Assembly: GCA_965196985.1 (NCBI GenBank)
Contig: CBDALO010000201.1
Span: 24,024 to 88,023 of the forward strand
Length of the DNA: 64,000 nucleotides
DNA from: 2-12-FULL-35-23 sp965196985
Lineage (GTDB): Bacteria > Pseudomonadota > Gammaproteobacteria > UBA12402
Reading direction: 5' to 3'
Both the position numbers and the translations under genes were made by a program. Positions 43,936 to 53,200 of this stretch are shown one piece after another; position 1 is the first letter of the stretch; each line of letters opens with the position of its first letter. A model generated the notes under the pieces. The model searched no databases. It was not told where the DNA came from and saw nothing but the letters and a program-made list of their open reading frames with translations.

Positions 43936-44886
43936 ATGAAAAAAAATTGTGTTGGTATTGATATTGCAAAATCTGATTTTGTTGCTGCTATCACCACTAG
44001 CGGAAAAGATCACGTTAAACATTTTAATAATAATCCTGAGGGCTTTTCTGAGTTATTAGAATGGACGCAATCTTTATCTGATCAGTCACTTCATTTTTGC
44101 ATGGAATCAACAGGTAAATACGGTAATGCATTGGCTCTTTATTTACATAGTGAGAAGTGTGATGTCAGTATAATTAATCCTGCACGAATAAAGTTTTTTA
44201 TGAAAGGACAGCTAATACGAAACAAGACCGACAAGGCCGATGCGGTCAGTATTAAGGACTATTCAAATCATTTTACTCCAACGCTATGGCAGCCTTTGCC
44301 AGCTAATATAGAGGCTCTAAGAGCTTTGATACAGAGATCTGAAGTATTAACCTCCCAAGTCAGCAATGAACAAAACAGGCTGGAGCTAGCGGAAGAAACA
44401 ATTATTAGCTCTATACAAAATCATATCGATTATATGGAAAAAGAAATTTTACGACTGCAGGAAGAAATTAGTAAGCTGATCGCGAGTGATGATGATCTGA
44501 AGAATAACACAGAGCTGCTTAAAAGCATCCCAGGCATTGGTGATAAAACCGCTCAAACACTAACTGCTTTTTTTAATAATATTGAAAGATTTTCTGGCGC
44601 AAAACAATTGGCTGCTCATATTGGTTTAAATCCCAGCCAGTCACAATCAGGCACTTCATTGAATTCATCACGGCTCTCAAAGGTTGGTAGTGCTTGGTTG
44701 CGAAAGGCGCTTTACATGCCGGCATTAGTGGCTATAAGGCATAATCCTATTTTGAAGAAATTTTATGAAAAGCTGCTCAAAAAAGGCAAGCCAAAGAAGC
44801 TAGTCATTTGTGCTGTTATGAGAAAAATGGTGCATATGATTTATGGCATCCTAAAAACACAGCAGCCATTTTCAGCGGATGCCTAG
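43936..44886 (+). CDS. IS110-family DEDD transposase (copy 2)
   Basis: The product is 316 residues with D9, E57, D99 and D102 and the C-terminal Ser-containing domain. It differs from copy 1 at one residue (KLVICAVMRK). It lies between the transposon's DDE gene and its ATPase, pointing the other way. It probably moved as a passenger when the transposon was duplicated. Confidence 0.93.
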   Translation: MKKNCVGIDIAKSDFVAAITTSGKDHVKHFNNNPEGFSELLEWTQSLSDQSLHFCMESTGKYGNALALYLHSEKCDVSIINPARIKFFMKGQLIRNKTDKADAVSIKDYSNHFTPTLWQPLPANIEALRALIQRSEVLTSQVSNEQNRLELAEETIISSIQNHIDYMEKEILRLQEEISKLIASDDDLKNNTELLKSIPGIGDKTAQTLTAFFNNIERFSGAKQLAAHIGLNPSQSQSGTSLNSSRLSKVGSAWLRKALYMPALVAIRHNPILKKFYEKLLKKGKPKKLVICAVMRKMVHMIYGILKTQQPFSADA

Positions 44887-44914
44887 TAAAAATTTTACAA
44901 TTTATTGTTGACGT

Positions 44915-46252
44915 TTAAGACGGTATCTCCTCAGTGATATCCAAATCCTCTTTAACTTGGTTATAAACAATCTCAACTAGCGAGGTTTTTCTTGCTGGTT
45001 GTTCCGGCATCTGAGGTCTAGCTCGGGTTCTAGAAAGGTTGTTATGTTTGTCCAGCTCTCCCACTGCACCAAGGTATTGATATTCCAATGATTCGACGTG
45101 ACGGGCGGAGTCACTATGCGGATCAACCACTAAATAAACCTCTTGTTGAGCCAGTTCAAATGGAACTTCAAAGAGTCGATTATTCCAGCTTACCGTGCCA
45201 TCCTTCCTGACTCGGCGCTTAATGCGATGCAGGAAGTAATCATCTAGCTTATCGGCCAAACAACCTAACGGCTGAATTTTAGTGAGGTCTTGCTGATAGC
45301 GTTGTAACGGGGTCATCTTGTCAGGCAGGGCGCTTTGCGAGGCTTGATGATAAACACGCTCAACCCAAGCCCAAAATCGATCATTCAGCGCATTGAAACT
45401 ATGAATGGAATCCAGGTTGCATTCAGCTAGGAATTGCTCGCGTACTGTTCTATGCCAACGCTCTAGTTTGCCTTTGCTTTGCGGTTCATAGGGCCTGCCG
45501 TAAATCAATTGAATTTTCAAACGAGCACAAATGGTTTGCAACGTTTTAGCACGGTAGGCAGGGCCGTTGTCAATGATGAGCTTAACAGGAAGCCCACGTT
45601 TGAGTAATGCCTCTTTCAACACATGCTCAATAGTAATGGCACTCTCATCAGTACAAAATTTACTGTGACAGACCAACCTTGAGGCATCATCAAAAATACT
45701 CACCAAATAGCTTTTAACTCTTCTTTGGCCATCGTAAATCGTTGGACCATGCATGACATCGCCATACCAAATATCACAAGCTGTGAGCGCCTCAAATGAG
45801 CGGCGCTCAATTTGGTTAGAAGGTGTGACTGTTCTTTTAGACAGGCCGTGTTTTACTAATAAGCGGTGAACTGTTGCGTGAGATAATTCACCTCGTGCTA
45901 CCTTCCCTTGAGTTTCTAAGAGTTTAATCACGGTCGGAATTGATCTTGAAGGGCTTTCCTGTTTAGTGGAAATAATTAACTCTTGTAGCTCTGGATTGAT
46001 GTGACACTGGCCTTTGTCTCGTCGAGTTTTAGGAACTAATCCATCAATACCCTGCTTTAACCAGGCGTAATACCAATTCTCAATTGTTTTAGCACTGAGG
46101 TGAACACGCTTACTACCTGGAATGTTGTAGGTTTGCTGGGACAACCTTTTAATAATGCTCTTGAGCTCACCATGCTCAAAACTATTTCGGCTACATAGCT
46201 CACCTAAAACACTTAGGCGAAACAGTGCTGTTGGGTGAATGGGCTTGGTCAT
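44915..46252 (-). CDS. DDE integrase-type transposase of Mu-like transposon (copy 2)
   Basis: The product is 445 residues, the same as copy 1, from the ATG with AGGAA upstream. DDE residues lie in ACDIWYGDV, KLIIDNGPAYRA and SKGKLERWHRT, with a Mu-type C-terminal barrel. In this copy the downstream ATPase is complete apart from the ISKra4, so the transposon was functional until recently and could perhaps be helped in trans. Confidence 0.88.
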   Translation of the reverse strand: MTKPIHPTALFRLSVLGELCSRNSFEHGELKSIIKRLSQQTYNIPGSKRVHLSAKTIENWYYAWLKQGIDGLVPKTRRDKGQCHINPELQELIISTKQESPSRSIPTVIKLLETQGKVARGELSHATVHRLLVKHGLSKRTVTPSNQIERRSFEALTACDIWYGDVMHGPTIYDGQRRVKSYLVSIFDDASRLVCHSKFCTDESAITIEHVLKEALLKRGLPVKLIIDNGPAYRAKTLQTICARLKIQLIYGRPYEPQSKGKLERWHRTVREQFLAECNLDSIHSFNALNDRFWAWVERVYHQASQSALPDKMTPLQRYQQDLTKIQPLGCLADKLDDYFLHRIKRRVRKDGTVSWNNRLFEVPFELAQQEVYLVVDPHSDSARHVESLEYQYLGAVGELDKHNNLSRTRARPQMPEQPARKTSLVEIVYNQVKEDLDITEEIPS

Positions 46253-46386
46253 TTTGCAATTCCTGTGTGATTTAACTACTTGCAATGAGTTAATCACAAC
46301 TTGAGTTGAGAATGCTACGCTCAAACTGTGTGGGGTCGTGAGGTTTACAGAAAATATCCATCTCAACTTTTTTTCACGTTAATTAA

Positions 46387-46943
46387 TTATGGGATGCTCA
46401 CTCCTGTGTTGTTAAGAAAAAGCATGATGCTCGATAAATCATGCTCACCAAGGCAGGCCAACCAAAACGCTTGTGGATCACTATGTCGCCCAAGCTGTAA
46501 CCACAACGGATGTGCTTTGATATGGAAGGAGTAATCAACGAAGTGGTCAACCAACCAGTGAAACCACCTAGCAACGGTGTGTCGACTAACACCTTGCTCC
46601 TGACCTGATGAGCTAATACTTTTCCCAGGAGCACGCTCATTAACACTGCCTGCTGAACTGACCAGCAATACCAACGCTTTGGAGAAAGTATCTCAGGTAG
46701 GGTTGAACAAGTACGTTTACATTGATGACAATAAAATCTCAAAACAGGGGTGGGATTTAAAGAGCGTCCTTTACCTGGGTTCCTATCTGGTTTTCGATCA
46801 TATGATCCATGTGACCATAGTCCACCTGCACCGCAATGGCTGCACTGCTCTGGCCTTAGTAGCTCTGGATTTTTTTTCAGCAGGATCAGGTAATCACTCA
46901 GGCTTTTAATCGCTTTTATGATTCTGCGCATGACTAATTTCAC
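46387..46943 (-). pseudogene. Zinc-ribbon transposon protein (DUF6431-like), frameshifted (copy 2)
   Basis: Identical to the 18831-19387 copy, including the frame break between the zinc-ribbon part (CSHCGAGGLW, CHQCKRTC) and the helix-turn-helix-like tail (VSRHTVARWFHWLV). The preserved identical lesion shows that the segment was copied after the mutation, or that a programmed shift is used. Confidence 0.7.
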
Positions 46944-47223
46944 TATAGTTTTTATATCAAGTTATTTTACCTTGATAGGTTACTAAAAACCTTGTTTATT
47001 ATGAGATAAAACTAGCTCAATTCCCCTAAATAAAGATAGACGTAACAACCAAATAACAGTGTTGCCTCTCAATTCATGCTCACTGAGTGATAATTGAGTC
47101 TACTTGATTAGTCGATTAACCAAAGCGTAATAAAGGTTGGTTGGTATTTGTTGACTTGCGTTTTCGTGAGCACTCAGGGAAAATACCGCTTTCCTTAACC
47201 CAGAAGAATGAAGAGGAGCACAC

Positions 47224-47655
47224 ATGCCTGGTGCATTAAAACGCGCGCGTTCACAAGTCAGTAATTTACACAGCATGTTACGGATGCTGAAATACAACCA
47301 AGCCATCCTTGTGGAAAAGGCAGGCCAAGCAGAGTACGAACAAATCCATCACACACTGAGCAACGTGGTGACCGAGCTTGAAAAAGAAGTGAAGGAGCTC
47401 CCTGTTGGGCATCGTTACACTGGCGCGTTTTATCTTCGTAATACCTACACCATTCCCCATACGATTAAAGAGATTACGGGTTCTGCGTTTATGCGCGAGG
47501 ATTTAGTGTCCTGGATCCTAAAGTCTGAGGATAAAAGTGTGAATTGCTCAAGTTACGTGCGCGAACTGTTTAAGGATAAAGAATTAAAGCATGTTTTAAA
47601 ACGAGAAGACGGTGAGCCCCTTTTTAGCTGGGAAGCCGTGCGAGGAGAAGTATGA
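47224..47655 (+). CDS. Hypothetical protein, first gene of a plasmid-type operon
   Basis: The product is 143 residues and I do not recognise the family. It is mainly helical in character. The N-terminal half looks coiled (NLHSMLRMLKYNQAILVEKA, HHTLSNVVTELEKEVKELP), followed by HRYTGAFYLRNTYTIPHTIK and EDLVSWILKSEDKSVNCSSY. A GAGGAGCACAC site precedes the ATG. No signal peptide or membrane segment is visible. It overlaps the next gene by 4 bp (ATGA), so the two are translationally coupled. Confidence 0.7.
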   Translation: MPGALKRARSQVSNLHSMLRMLKYNQAILVEKAGQAEYEQIHHTLSNVVTELEKEVKELPVGHRYTGAFYLRNTYTIPHTIKEITGSAFMREDLVSWILKSEDKSVNCSSYVRELFKDKELKHVLKREDGEPLFSWEAVRGEV

Positions 47656-47825
47656 GCGAATTTTTATTTAAAAAGGAATCGTTAAGCCCTGCTGATGAGA
47701 GAGAAGAAGCACGTTTTTTACGTCAGCTTGAGCGTGAGCTGAATGAAAAGCAGTTGATGCCTAAAAAAGCACGTCCTAAAAAAGCAGAGGCAACACGAGC
47801 TGTGAAAAAAGTAGCGAGCACATGA
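47652..47825 (+). CDS. Small basic hypothetical protein
   Basis: The product is 57 residues: an N-terminal MSEFLFKKESLSPADEREE, a short charged helix (RFLRQLERELNEKQL) and a Lys/Ala-rich tail (KKARPKKAEATRAVKK). It overlaps both neighbours by 4 bp (ATGA junctions), the strongest evidence that it is a real coupled gene. The tail composition suggests nucleic-acid contact; no family is recognised. Confidence 0.65.
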   Translation: MSEFLFKKESLSPADEREEARFLRQLERELNEKQLMPKKARPKKAEATRAVKKVAST

Positions 47826-48373
47826 ACTTTGAGCGGTATGACCTGCTGTTACCGGATGACGCCATAGAAGAATCATTAATGCTGGAAGTGGAGGGAGAAA
47901 ATCCCCTCGAGATACCGGCGGGCCAATACGTTTTTATTGAGTCCTACTGCGCTCAACCTGATTGTGACTGTTGTCTCGTGATTTTGCACGTGTATCATTT
48001 GGCATCAGACAAACTAATGGCCATGTTGCGTTACGGTTGGCGTGACGTCGCGTTTTACCAAGAGCAATTGCGAGAGGAAACGAAAACGCCAGCGGTTTTG
48101 TCAGGGGTTGGCTTGGTTGATGATTCCATGGACAATCCAGCCAGTCGAGCTTTATTACGCTTGTTTGAAACCGTCGTCCAAAATAAGACGGGCTACGTCA
48201 ATCAGTTACAAGCGCATTATTATCAATTTAAAGAAGCCATCCTACTTCGCCACATTGAGCAAGGGTTGGTGAGCGAGCCAACCCGCACAGTCTTCACGGG
48301 TCAGGATAGCCCGTGTCCCTGTGGCAGTGGATTACCCTACCAGCGGTGCTGCTTGAGTAGTACCAAGCATTGA
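47822..48373 (+). CDS. SEC-C motif protein
   Basis: The product is 183 residues. The C-terminus CPCGSGLPYQRCC is a SEC-C zinc-binding motif (CxCxSG...CC), as found at the ends of SecA and many stand-alone proteins. A second Cys cluster, CAQPDCDCC, lies near residue 45 within a beta-rich region. This is the layout of small SEC-C proteins seen in plasmids and environmental bacteria, whose function is not established. The ATG overlaps the previous stop. No membrane segment is visible. Confidence 0.78.
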   Translation: MNFERYDLLLPDDAIEESLMLEVEGENPLEIPAGQYVFIESYCAQPDCDCCLVILHVYHLASDKLMAMLRYGWRDVAFYQEQLREETKTPAVLSGVGLVDDSMDNPASRALLRLFETVVQNKTGYVNQLQAHYYQFKEAILLRHIEQGLVSEPTRTVFTGQDSPCPCGSGLPYQRCCLSSTKH

Positions 48374-48457
48374 GTAAAAAAGCTGGTTGAAAATGGGCTG
48401 ACGCGCTACACTGCGCAACCAATGATTGAGACCGAGAAGAGACAAGGAGCCCATGCA

Positions 48458-48796
48458 ATGGGAAAACGACCCAAAAAAACCAACGAACTCACCCAAGCTT
48501 CTGGCGACGCGTTTGTCACAGACATGATTGATTTTCTGAGTGAAGAAGCCCCTGACCCCGCTGAGATTGCCGAACTCGTTAACATGCTCACTGCTGCTAC
48601 TAAAGCGCAAGATAAAACCACTTTAAAACTCATGGACATGATTTTAGCGGGCCGTGAGGAAAAGCCCACAGAGGAAAGTGTGCTGGCTTTGTATGATCGT
48701 TGCTTAACCCATGTTCAAACCGTCTCGCCATTGCAAAGCTTAATGGCGATGCTACGCAAGGACATGGAATTTGGTGACGATGACGCATTGATGTAA
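48458..48796 (+). CDS. Hypothetical acidic helical protein
   Basis: The product is 112 residues from ATG 48458 (MGKRPKKTNELTQASGDAF), preceded by AAGGAG at good spacing. An earlier in-frame start at 48422 has no ribosome site. A basic start gives way to acidic helices (VTDMIDFLSEEAPDPAEIAE, ALYDRCLTHVQTV). Family not recognised. It sits between the SEC-C gene and the small lipoprotein. Confidence 0.65.
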   Translation: MGKRPKKTNELTQASGDAFVTDMIDFLSEEAPDPAEIAELVNMLTAATKAQDKTTLKLMDMILAGREEKPTEESVLALYDRCLTHVQTVSPLQSLMAMLRKDMEFGDDDALM

Positions 48797-48827
48797 CGTG
48801 CTGCAATTGCAACAGAAGGAGTGAAGG

Positions 48828-48953
48828 ATGAAAAATGGCCTGCTTCGAGGGTTAGGCGTAGGAATGATAGTCACCTGTCTCACGCTCGCTGGGTGCAATA
48901 CAGTACATGAGGTCCGGCCGGAATCCTGGTTAAAAGGGACCAAATCTCAATGA
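48828..48953 (+). CDS. Small lipoprotein (41 residues)
   Basis: The frame reads MKNGLLRGLGVGMIVTCLTL followed by AGCNTV and a short polar tail ending KGTKSQ. A basic n-region, a hydrophobic core and the lipobox LAGC (cleavage before Cys21) mark a type II signal peptide, leaving a mature lipopeptide of about 20 residues. AGAAGGAG lies 10 bp upstream. The size is that of entericidin, colicin-lysis or entry-exclusion type plasmid lipoproteins; which of these, if any, cannot be told. Confidence 0.75.
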   Translation: MKNGLLRGLGVGMIVTCLTLAGCNTVHEVRPESWLKGTKSQ

Positions 48954-50422
48954 TTAGCTAATTTATAATCAATTTCTGTAGTATTTCTTTCCATATCAAG
49001 TGTAAAAACGGTTCTGTCGAAAAATTTACACCTAGATGAGGTAGCCTATTTTTGGGCGCAACTAGTCGTGAGCTTGCGGTAAGTATGTGCGAACCAATAA
49101 GTTGGATAAGGTAAACTTTCGTTGCCGAGTACTTTATTGGGCTTGATAATTATCCATTATCTTCATTAACCTATTGACTTAGAAAAGAAAATTATTTTAT
49201 TGTGACGACAGTTTCTTACGCATCACGTGAAATAATTATGCCAACCGCAACTGAAATACCGGATATAGCGACTAAATCAGAGCATGAAATTGCAGAATTT
49301 CGTGCTCGCTTGAATCAGTCCAATCTTGGTGATGAGGATAAGGAGCTTGCAGGTGGTTGTTTGGACCTTGCTCTTTGGTTGCCCGAGGTGCTTCAACAGC
49401 AGAAAATTACAATTAAACAATTACGTGAACTTATTTTTGGAGCTGACAGTAATCAGTCACCCAAGAAGAATCAGGAGAATAAGGGCCAAGAATCTGAAAG
49501 TAATATTGAGGGTGTTGGCAATAACTCTGACGATAATACATCAGGCAATAAAAAAGGTGATAGTCAATCAGATAAGAAAGGGAAATCCGGTCATGGCAGG
49601 CGAGGTAATCAGGATTACCGGAATGCCACTGATGTTTATTGCCATGTTGCTGACCATGCATGTGGCGATGCCTGTCCTGGAGGATGTGGTGGGAAACTGT
49701 ATAAGGTTAAAAAAGCCGGTGTAGTTATTCGTATAACTGGCAACTCATTAGGCACGGCAACACGGTATCATTTGGAAAAGCTTCGCTGCGCCTTGTGTGG
49801 GCTTATTATCACTGCCCAGTTACCCACGGATGTTAGGAAGCAACCAAAGTATGACGCTAAGTTTAAAGCAATGCTGTGCTTGCAAAAGTATTACATTGGC
49901 GTGCCTTTTTACCGTCAAGAAAAGTTCCAAGAGTTACTAGGCTTTCCGTTACCCTCAAGTACACAGTTCGAGCTTTGTGAGCAGGTGGCTGATATCGGCT
50001 ATCGTGTGTTTGATGTTTTAGAACAGTATGGCGCGAACGGTGATATTATTCAGCATGATGACACATTCGCAAAGATACTTTCGATACTATCTGATAACAA
50101 GGCGGACCTTAATAAACCAAGAAAAGGGATGTATACAACAGCCATTTTAAGCAAGACTATTGGTGCTCACCAGGTTGCTCTATTTTATGCAGGCGAGCAT
50201 CACGGCGGCGAAAACTTATCACAACTATTAGCAAACAGGGTGGCTGAAAAAAAGAAGGTGATTCAAATGTGTGATGCGTTAGCAGCCAACATGCCGAAAG
50301 AGTTACAAACTATCATCTGCAATTGCTTAGCTCATGGTTTTAGAAAGTTTCGTGATTTACTTGAATATTATCCTGAGCCTTGTTTGCACGTTATGCAAAT
50401 CCTGGGTGAGGTTTATCGAAAT

Positions 50423-51809
50423 GGGTGCTGCCTCTATATAATGTAGGCTATATTACTGCTGGCACGCCAAAATCATTAACCTTCTCCCAAAACTGATCCC
50501 ATCTTCCTTTAGTCTTTACTAGTGTTCTCAAGCATAAAACAATTTTCATTCCCTTGTCTTTCCAGCGCATTCCTGATCCGCCTAATCTTTGTTTAACAAT
50601 TGTTTTACATGCTGCTTCAGTGACGCCAGAGCCAATTGGTGCATTCTGCTTAATCAAATTATGATACGACATTCGCTTTTCTTTAATATTATTTTCAAAA
50701 TACGTAATTGTTCCTTCTAGCTTTTCTCTAAGCGATTTATTCAGTTTTTTATTTACATGCTCTTTAAGCTCAGCAAGTATTCTACCTGCCGCACCTTTCT
50801 TGTGCTTTAAGTCATGACATCTCTCTTCGAGCCAAACATCACGCTCATCTCTTTCAGATTTTTTGGTAAATACTGCCTTTGATGCTTCGCCGAGATATTC
50901 AGTTGCATGCCAAAAATCTAAAATTTGCGTATCAGTATGTTTTTTTAGAAATGGCCAATTATTTTTTGCTCCATCAGCAACGCCAATTGTTTTAGCATCA
51001 GGGTAATATTTCTTTTTCAGCTTTATTTCCTTTTCAAGCCTATTAAAGAATTCATCTTTTCCATATTCTGGTGATGCTGCAACGTAGGTTGTGTGCAGGC
51101 GTGCACCATGCTTATCATACATGGAAATAGTTCCAACCATGCTCTCTCTATAACCATCATCAACGGTGAGAACATATGCACCATCTAAGCTAATGCTTAG
51201 CATCTCAACGCCTGCATCAAGCTTTGGCTCTTCATATTCCCACTCAGCCTCTTTGGCTTGTGCAATACCGCCAACAAAATCAGTTGCCCGTTGCAAGTAT
51301 GAATGTGAGATTTTACGGTTATGATTGACCTTGAGATCATCAATAACACTAGGAGCAGGTAAGTTTGAGTATTTATGTGAGATTATTTTTGCAAATCGCG
51401 GTGTTGATCCTTGGATAATTCTAGCCTTATCTTCTAAAGGACAAAAGATCTTACCGCCTTTAGAGGTTTGATAAACATAACGCTTAACTCGAGCAACTCC
51501 ATAAGGCGTTTGGTAATTTGCTTCATCTCTACTTCGTGCTGTTAGCTTTATTTTTCCAACATGGATAGGAGAGCCATCTGCATCAAACTTACTTAAAGCT
51601 TTTTCAGTGGCTAATGTTCCAACCTCATTAAGCCCATCAAGAATTGCGTCCTCACATTCAAGCATAGATCCTTTTAGTGGAAGCTTGAGTTCAATAGTTA
51701 ATTCATTATTTTCATCAGAGATAATTCTAGCTGACATCCAAACACCATCCTTCATCATGTTAAAGTGTATATTATGCTATATATTCTACATTATATAAAG
51801 GCAGCACCC
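50423..51809 (-). mobile_element. ISKra4-family element, complete (copy 4)
   Basis: The element is 1387 bp, flanked by the perfect 8-bp duplication ATCGAAAT inside the IS66 tnpC. It is the only copy in this orientation. Confidence 0.95.
50448..51758 (-). CDS. ISKra4-family transposase (copy 4)
   Basis: The product is 436 residues with D192, D262 and E381 conserved. It starts ATGATGAAGG (MMKDGVWMSARI) and belongs to the AGVEMLSI/PAVI sublineage with copy 2. It keeps the consensus residues that copy 2 has lost (CEDAIL, NHNRKISH, WLEERCHD). Copy 4 could therefore be the active parent of copy 2. Confidence 0.93.
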   Translation of the reverse strand: MMKDGVWMSARIISDENNELTIELKLPLKGSMLECEDAILDGLNEVGTLATEKALSKFDADGSPIHVGKIKLTARSRDEANYQTPYGVARVKRYVYQTSKGGKIFCPLEDKARIIQGSTPRFAKIISHKYSNLPAPSVIDDLKVNHNRKISHSYLQRATDFVGGIAQAKEAEWEYEEPKLDAGVEMLSISLDGAYVLTVDDGYRESMVGTISMYDKHGARLHTTYVAASPEYGKDEFFNRLEKEIKLKKKYYPDAKTIGVADGAKNNWPFLKKHTDTQILDFWHATEYLGEASKAVFTKKSERDERDVWLEERCHDLKHKKGAAGRILAELKEHVNKKLNKSLREKLEGTITYFENNIKEKRMSYHNLIKQNAPIGSGVTEAACKTIVKQRLGGSGMRWKDKGMKIVLCLRTLVKTKGRWDQFWEKVNDFGVPAVI

Positions 51810-52248
51810 ATCGAAATGATGAGCAAACAAAGCAAATGGACCCACATCAACGCTTACTTTATCATCGAAAGCATAGCAAACCATTGATGCTTAAACTGCA
51901 TGGTTGGCTCAATAAGCAATTATCTAACAAAGTGGTAGAACCAAATAGTCACCTTGGTAAGGCGATGAAGTATATGTTAAAGCACTGGAAAAAGCTTCGG
52001 CGATTCTTAACGACACCAGGAGCGCCACTAGATAACAACATTGTCGAGGCGATACTAAAGATTCCTATTCGCATTAGAAAAGCTGCAATGTTTTATAAAA
52101 CTCAGCATGGCGCTAACATCGGTAGCATCTTATTATCTCTTATTGTTACAGCTCAATTGTGCGGGGAAAACCCACTCGATTACTTAGTTGCCTTGCAGGA
52201 AAATAAATCAAGTGTTTTTAAGGATCCCTCCTTATGGTTGCCATGGAA

Positions 52249-52665
52249 TTACCAGATTGAAGATAAAGGAGGTTTGGTCGATGAAGAGGCCGCTTGACTT
52301 ATTACAGGAGGTTGACTAGCGAGCCTTCTCCATGGCTCACCGAGATGACTAGTGATAGGGTTACCTTGGTTAAGCAGAATCATTAGCTGCGTGCTATCGA
52401 TATGGTACGCGGCTGAGTGGGAGTTTGGCCACCATTGTAACTTTCCTTGCGAAAAACGCTTTAGACAAAGCCAGAATCCATTGCCATCATAAACTAGAAG
52501 TTTCACTGAGGTACGGCGGCTATTCGTAAAAGCAAAGACCGTACCAGAGAATGGATCCTCACCCAGCCGTTGCTGGCAAAGCGCAACTAAAGCATCAATA
52601 CCCTTTCTAAAATCAGCAGGTCTGACTGATAACAATAGCCTCATTTGAGGCGTGAATTGCAGCAT
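52249..52665 (-). CDS. tnpB: IS66 accessory protein TnpB
   Basis: The product is 138 residues. The family core is ADFRKGIDALVALCQQRLGE, DPFSGTVFAFTNSRRTSVKL and YDGNGFWLCLKRFSQGKLQW, characteristic of the IS66 Orf2/TnpB protein, whose role in transposition is essential but biochemically undefined. It is read three bases downstream of tnpA on the same strand, and converges on tnpC. Confidence 0.92.
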   Translation of the reverse strand: MLQFTPQMRLLLSVRPADFRKGIDALVALCQQRLGEDPFSGTVFAFTNSRRTSVKLLVYDGNGFWLCLKRFSQGKLQWWPNSHSAAYHIDSTQLMILLNQGNPITSHLGEPWRRLASQPPVISQAASSSTKPPLSSIW

Positions 52666-52668
52666 ACA

Positions 52669-53109
52669 CTACCCCTTGCAAAAAGTAAGAATCAGATTAA
52701 TGGTTTCAGCATACTCCGGCTTAGGCAGTTGTAACACGACGCCATCAGTTCTTGTAATGCTAATCAGTTGCTGTGAAAGCACAACTGAATCCTGAATAGT
52801 GGCTTCAACAAAACATTCATCGGCTTGGTCATCATCAGAATTGGCAACTGATGTACTGCTGGCTAATAATTCTTTTTCATTAATTTTTTTGTTGAGCCGT
52901 TTAGAGCTGATTGATAATCGTTCAGTAATGTCCTTTTTTGTATAAGCAGGATAGAGCGCAATAATTTTCACCCAAAGGTCTTCTGGAATCTCCCATGGCT
53001 CTTTTGATGATGAACGCCATGACTTGAGCGATTGAGCAATATTATCTAGTGTTGAAGGTGTTGCTGACTTGGGTGTAACGACTTTTTTATCAAATGTTTT
53101 GCCAAACAT
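52669..53109 (-). CDS. tnpA: IS66 accessory protein TnpA
   Basis: The product is 146 residues. An N-terminal helix-turn-helix-like part (PEDLWVKIIALYPAYTKKDI, TERLSISSKRLNKKIN) and a C-terminal strand (VVLQLPKPEYAETINLILTF) fit the Orf1/TnpA proteins of IS66 elements, although it is longer and more divergent than usual. It is the first gene from the right end of the element. Confidence 0.72.
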   Translation of the reverse strand: MFGKTFDKKVVTPKSATPSTLDNIAQSLKSWRSSSKEPWEIPEDLWVKIIALYPAYTKKDITERLSISSKRLNKKINEKELLASSTSVANSDDDQADECFVEATIQDSVVLSQQLISITRTDGVVLQLPKPEYAETINLILTFCKG

Positions 53110-53200
53110 AATAGGACCTTTCTAAATAGTTTTACTATCGGTCCTTTAGGATAAAGTAACTAGCTGACCTAATGCACACATGCTTGCCGCAAGCTCACAA

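Larger units (their letters stand above)
41422..47047 (-). mobile_element. DDE/AAA+ (Mu-like) transposon, fuller copy, split by ISKra4 and carrying IS110
   Basis: The termini read TGTAACGTCCCACAATAATT on the left and, on the minus strand, TGTTACGTCTATCTTTATTT on the right, a TG...CA-ended inverted pair. The flanking 5 bp are ACAAA and ACCAA, a near but not exact duplication. Gene order on the minus strand is zinc-ribbon protein, DDE transposase, ATPase. Cargo genes are absent apart from the IS110. Confidence 0.72.
49202..52297 (+). pseudogene. tnpC: IS66 transposase TnpC, split by ISKra4
   Basis: The parts 49202-50422 and 51818-52297 join, after removal of ISKra4 and one ATCGAAAT copy, into 566 residues. 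The zinc-binding segment is CGDACPGGCGGK. The DDE core includes DIIQHDDTFAKILS and the later NNIVEAILKIPIRIRKAAMF. The start is GTG at 49202 or ATG at 49238 (MPTATEIPDIATKSE). The 3' end overlaps the end of tnpB by 49 bp in opposite orientation. Confidence 0.9.
49068..53198. mobile_element. IS66-family element with convergent tnpC, interrupted by ISKra4
   Basis: The ends read GTGAGCTTGCGGTAAGTATG and, on the minus strand, GTGAGCTTGCGGCAAGCATG. A perfect 8-bp duplication AACTAGTC flanks it inside IS6. tnpC is on the plus strand and tnpA/tnpB on the minus strand, unlike the usual collinear IS66 layout. Confidence 0.9.

Noticed and set aside
46679..46909. 76-codon plus-strand frame (also at 19123-19353)
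   Set aside because: It is antisense to the zinc-ribbon gene and identical in both copies only because the segment is duplicated.
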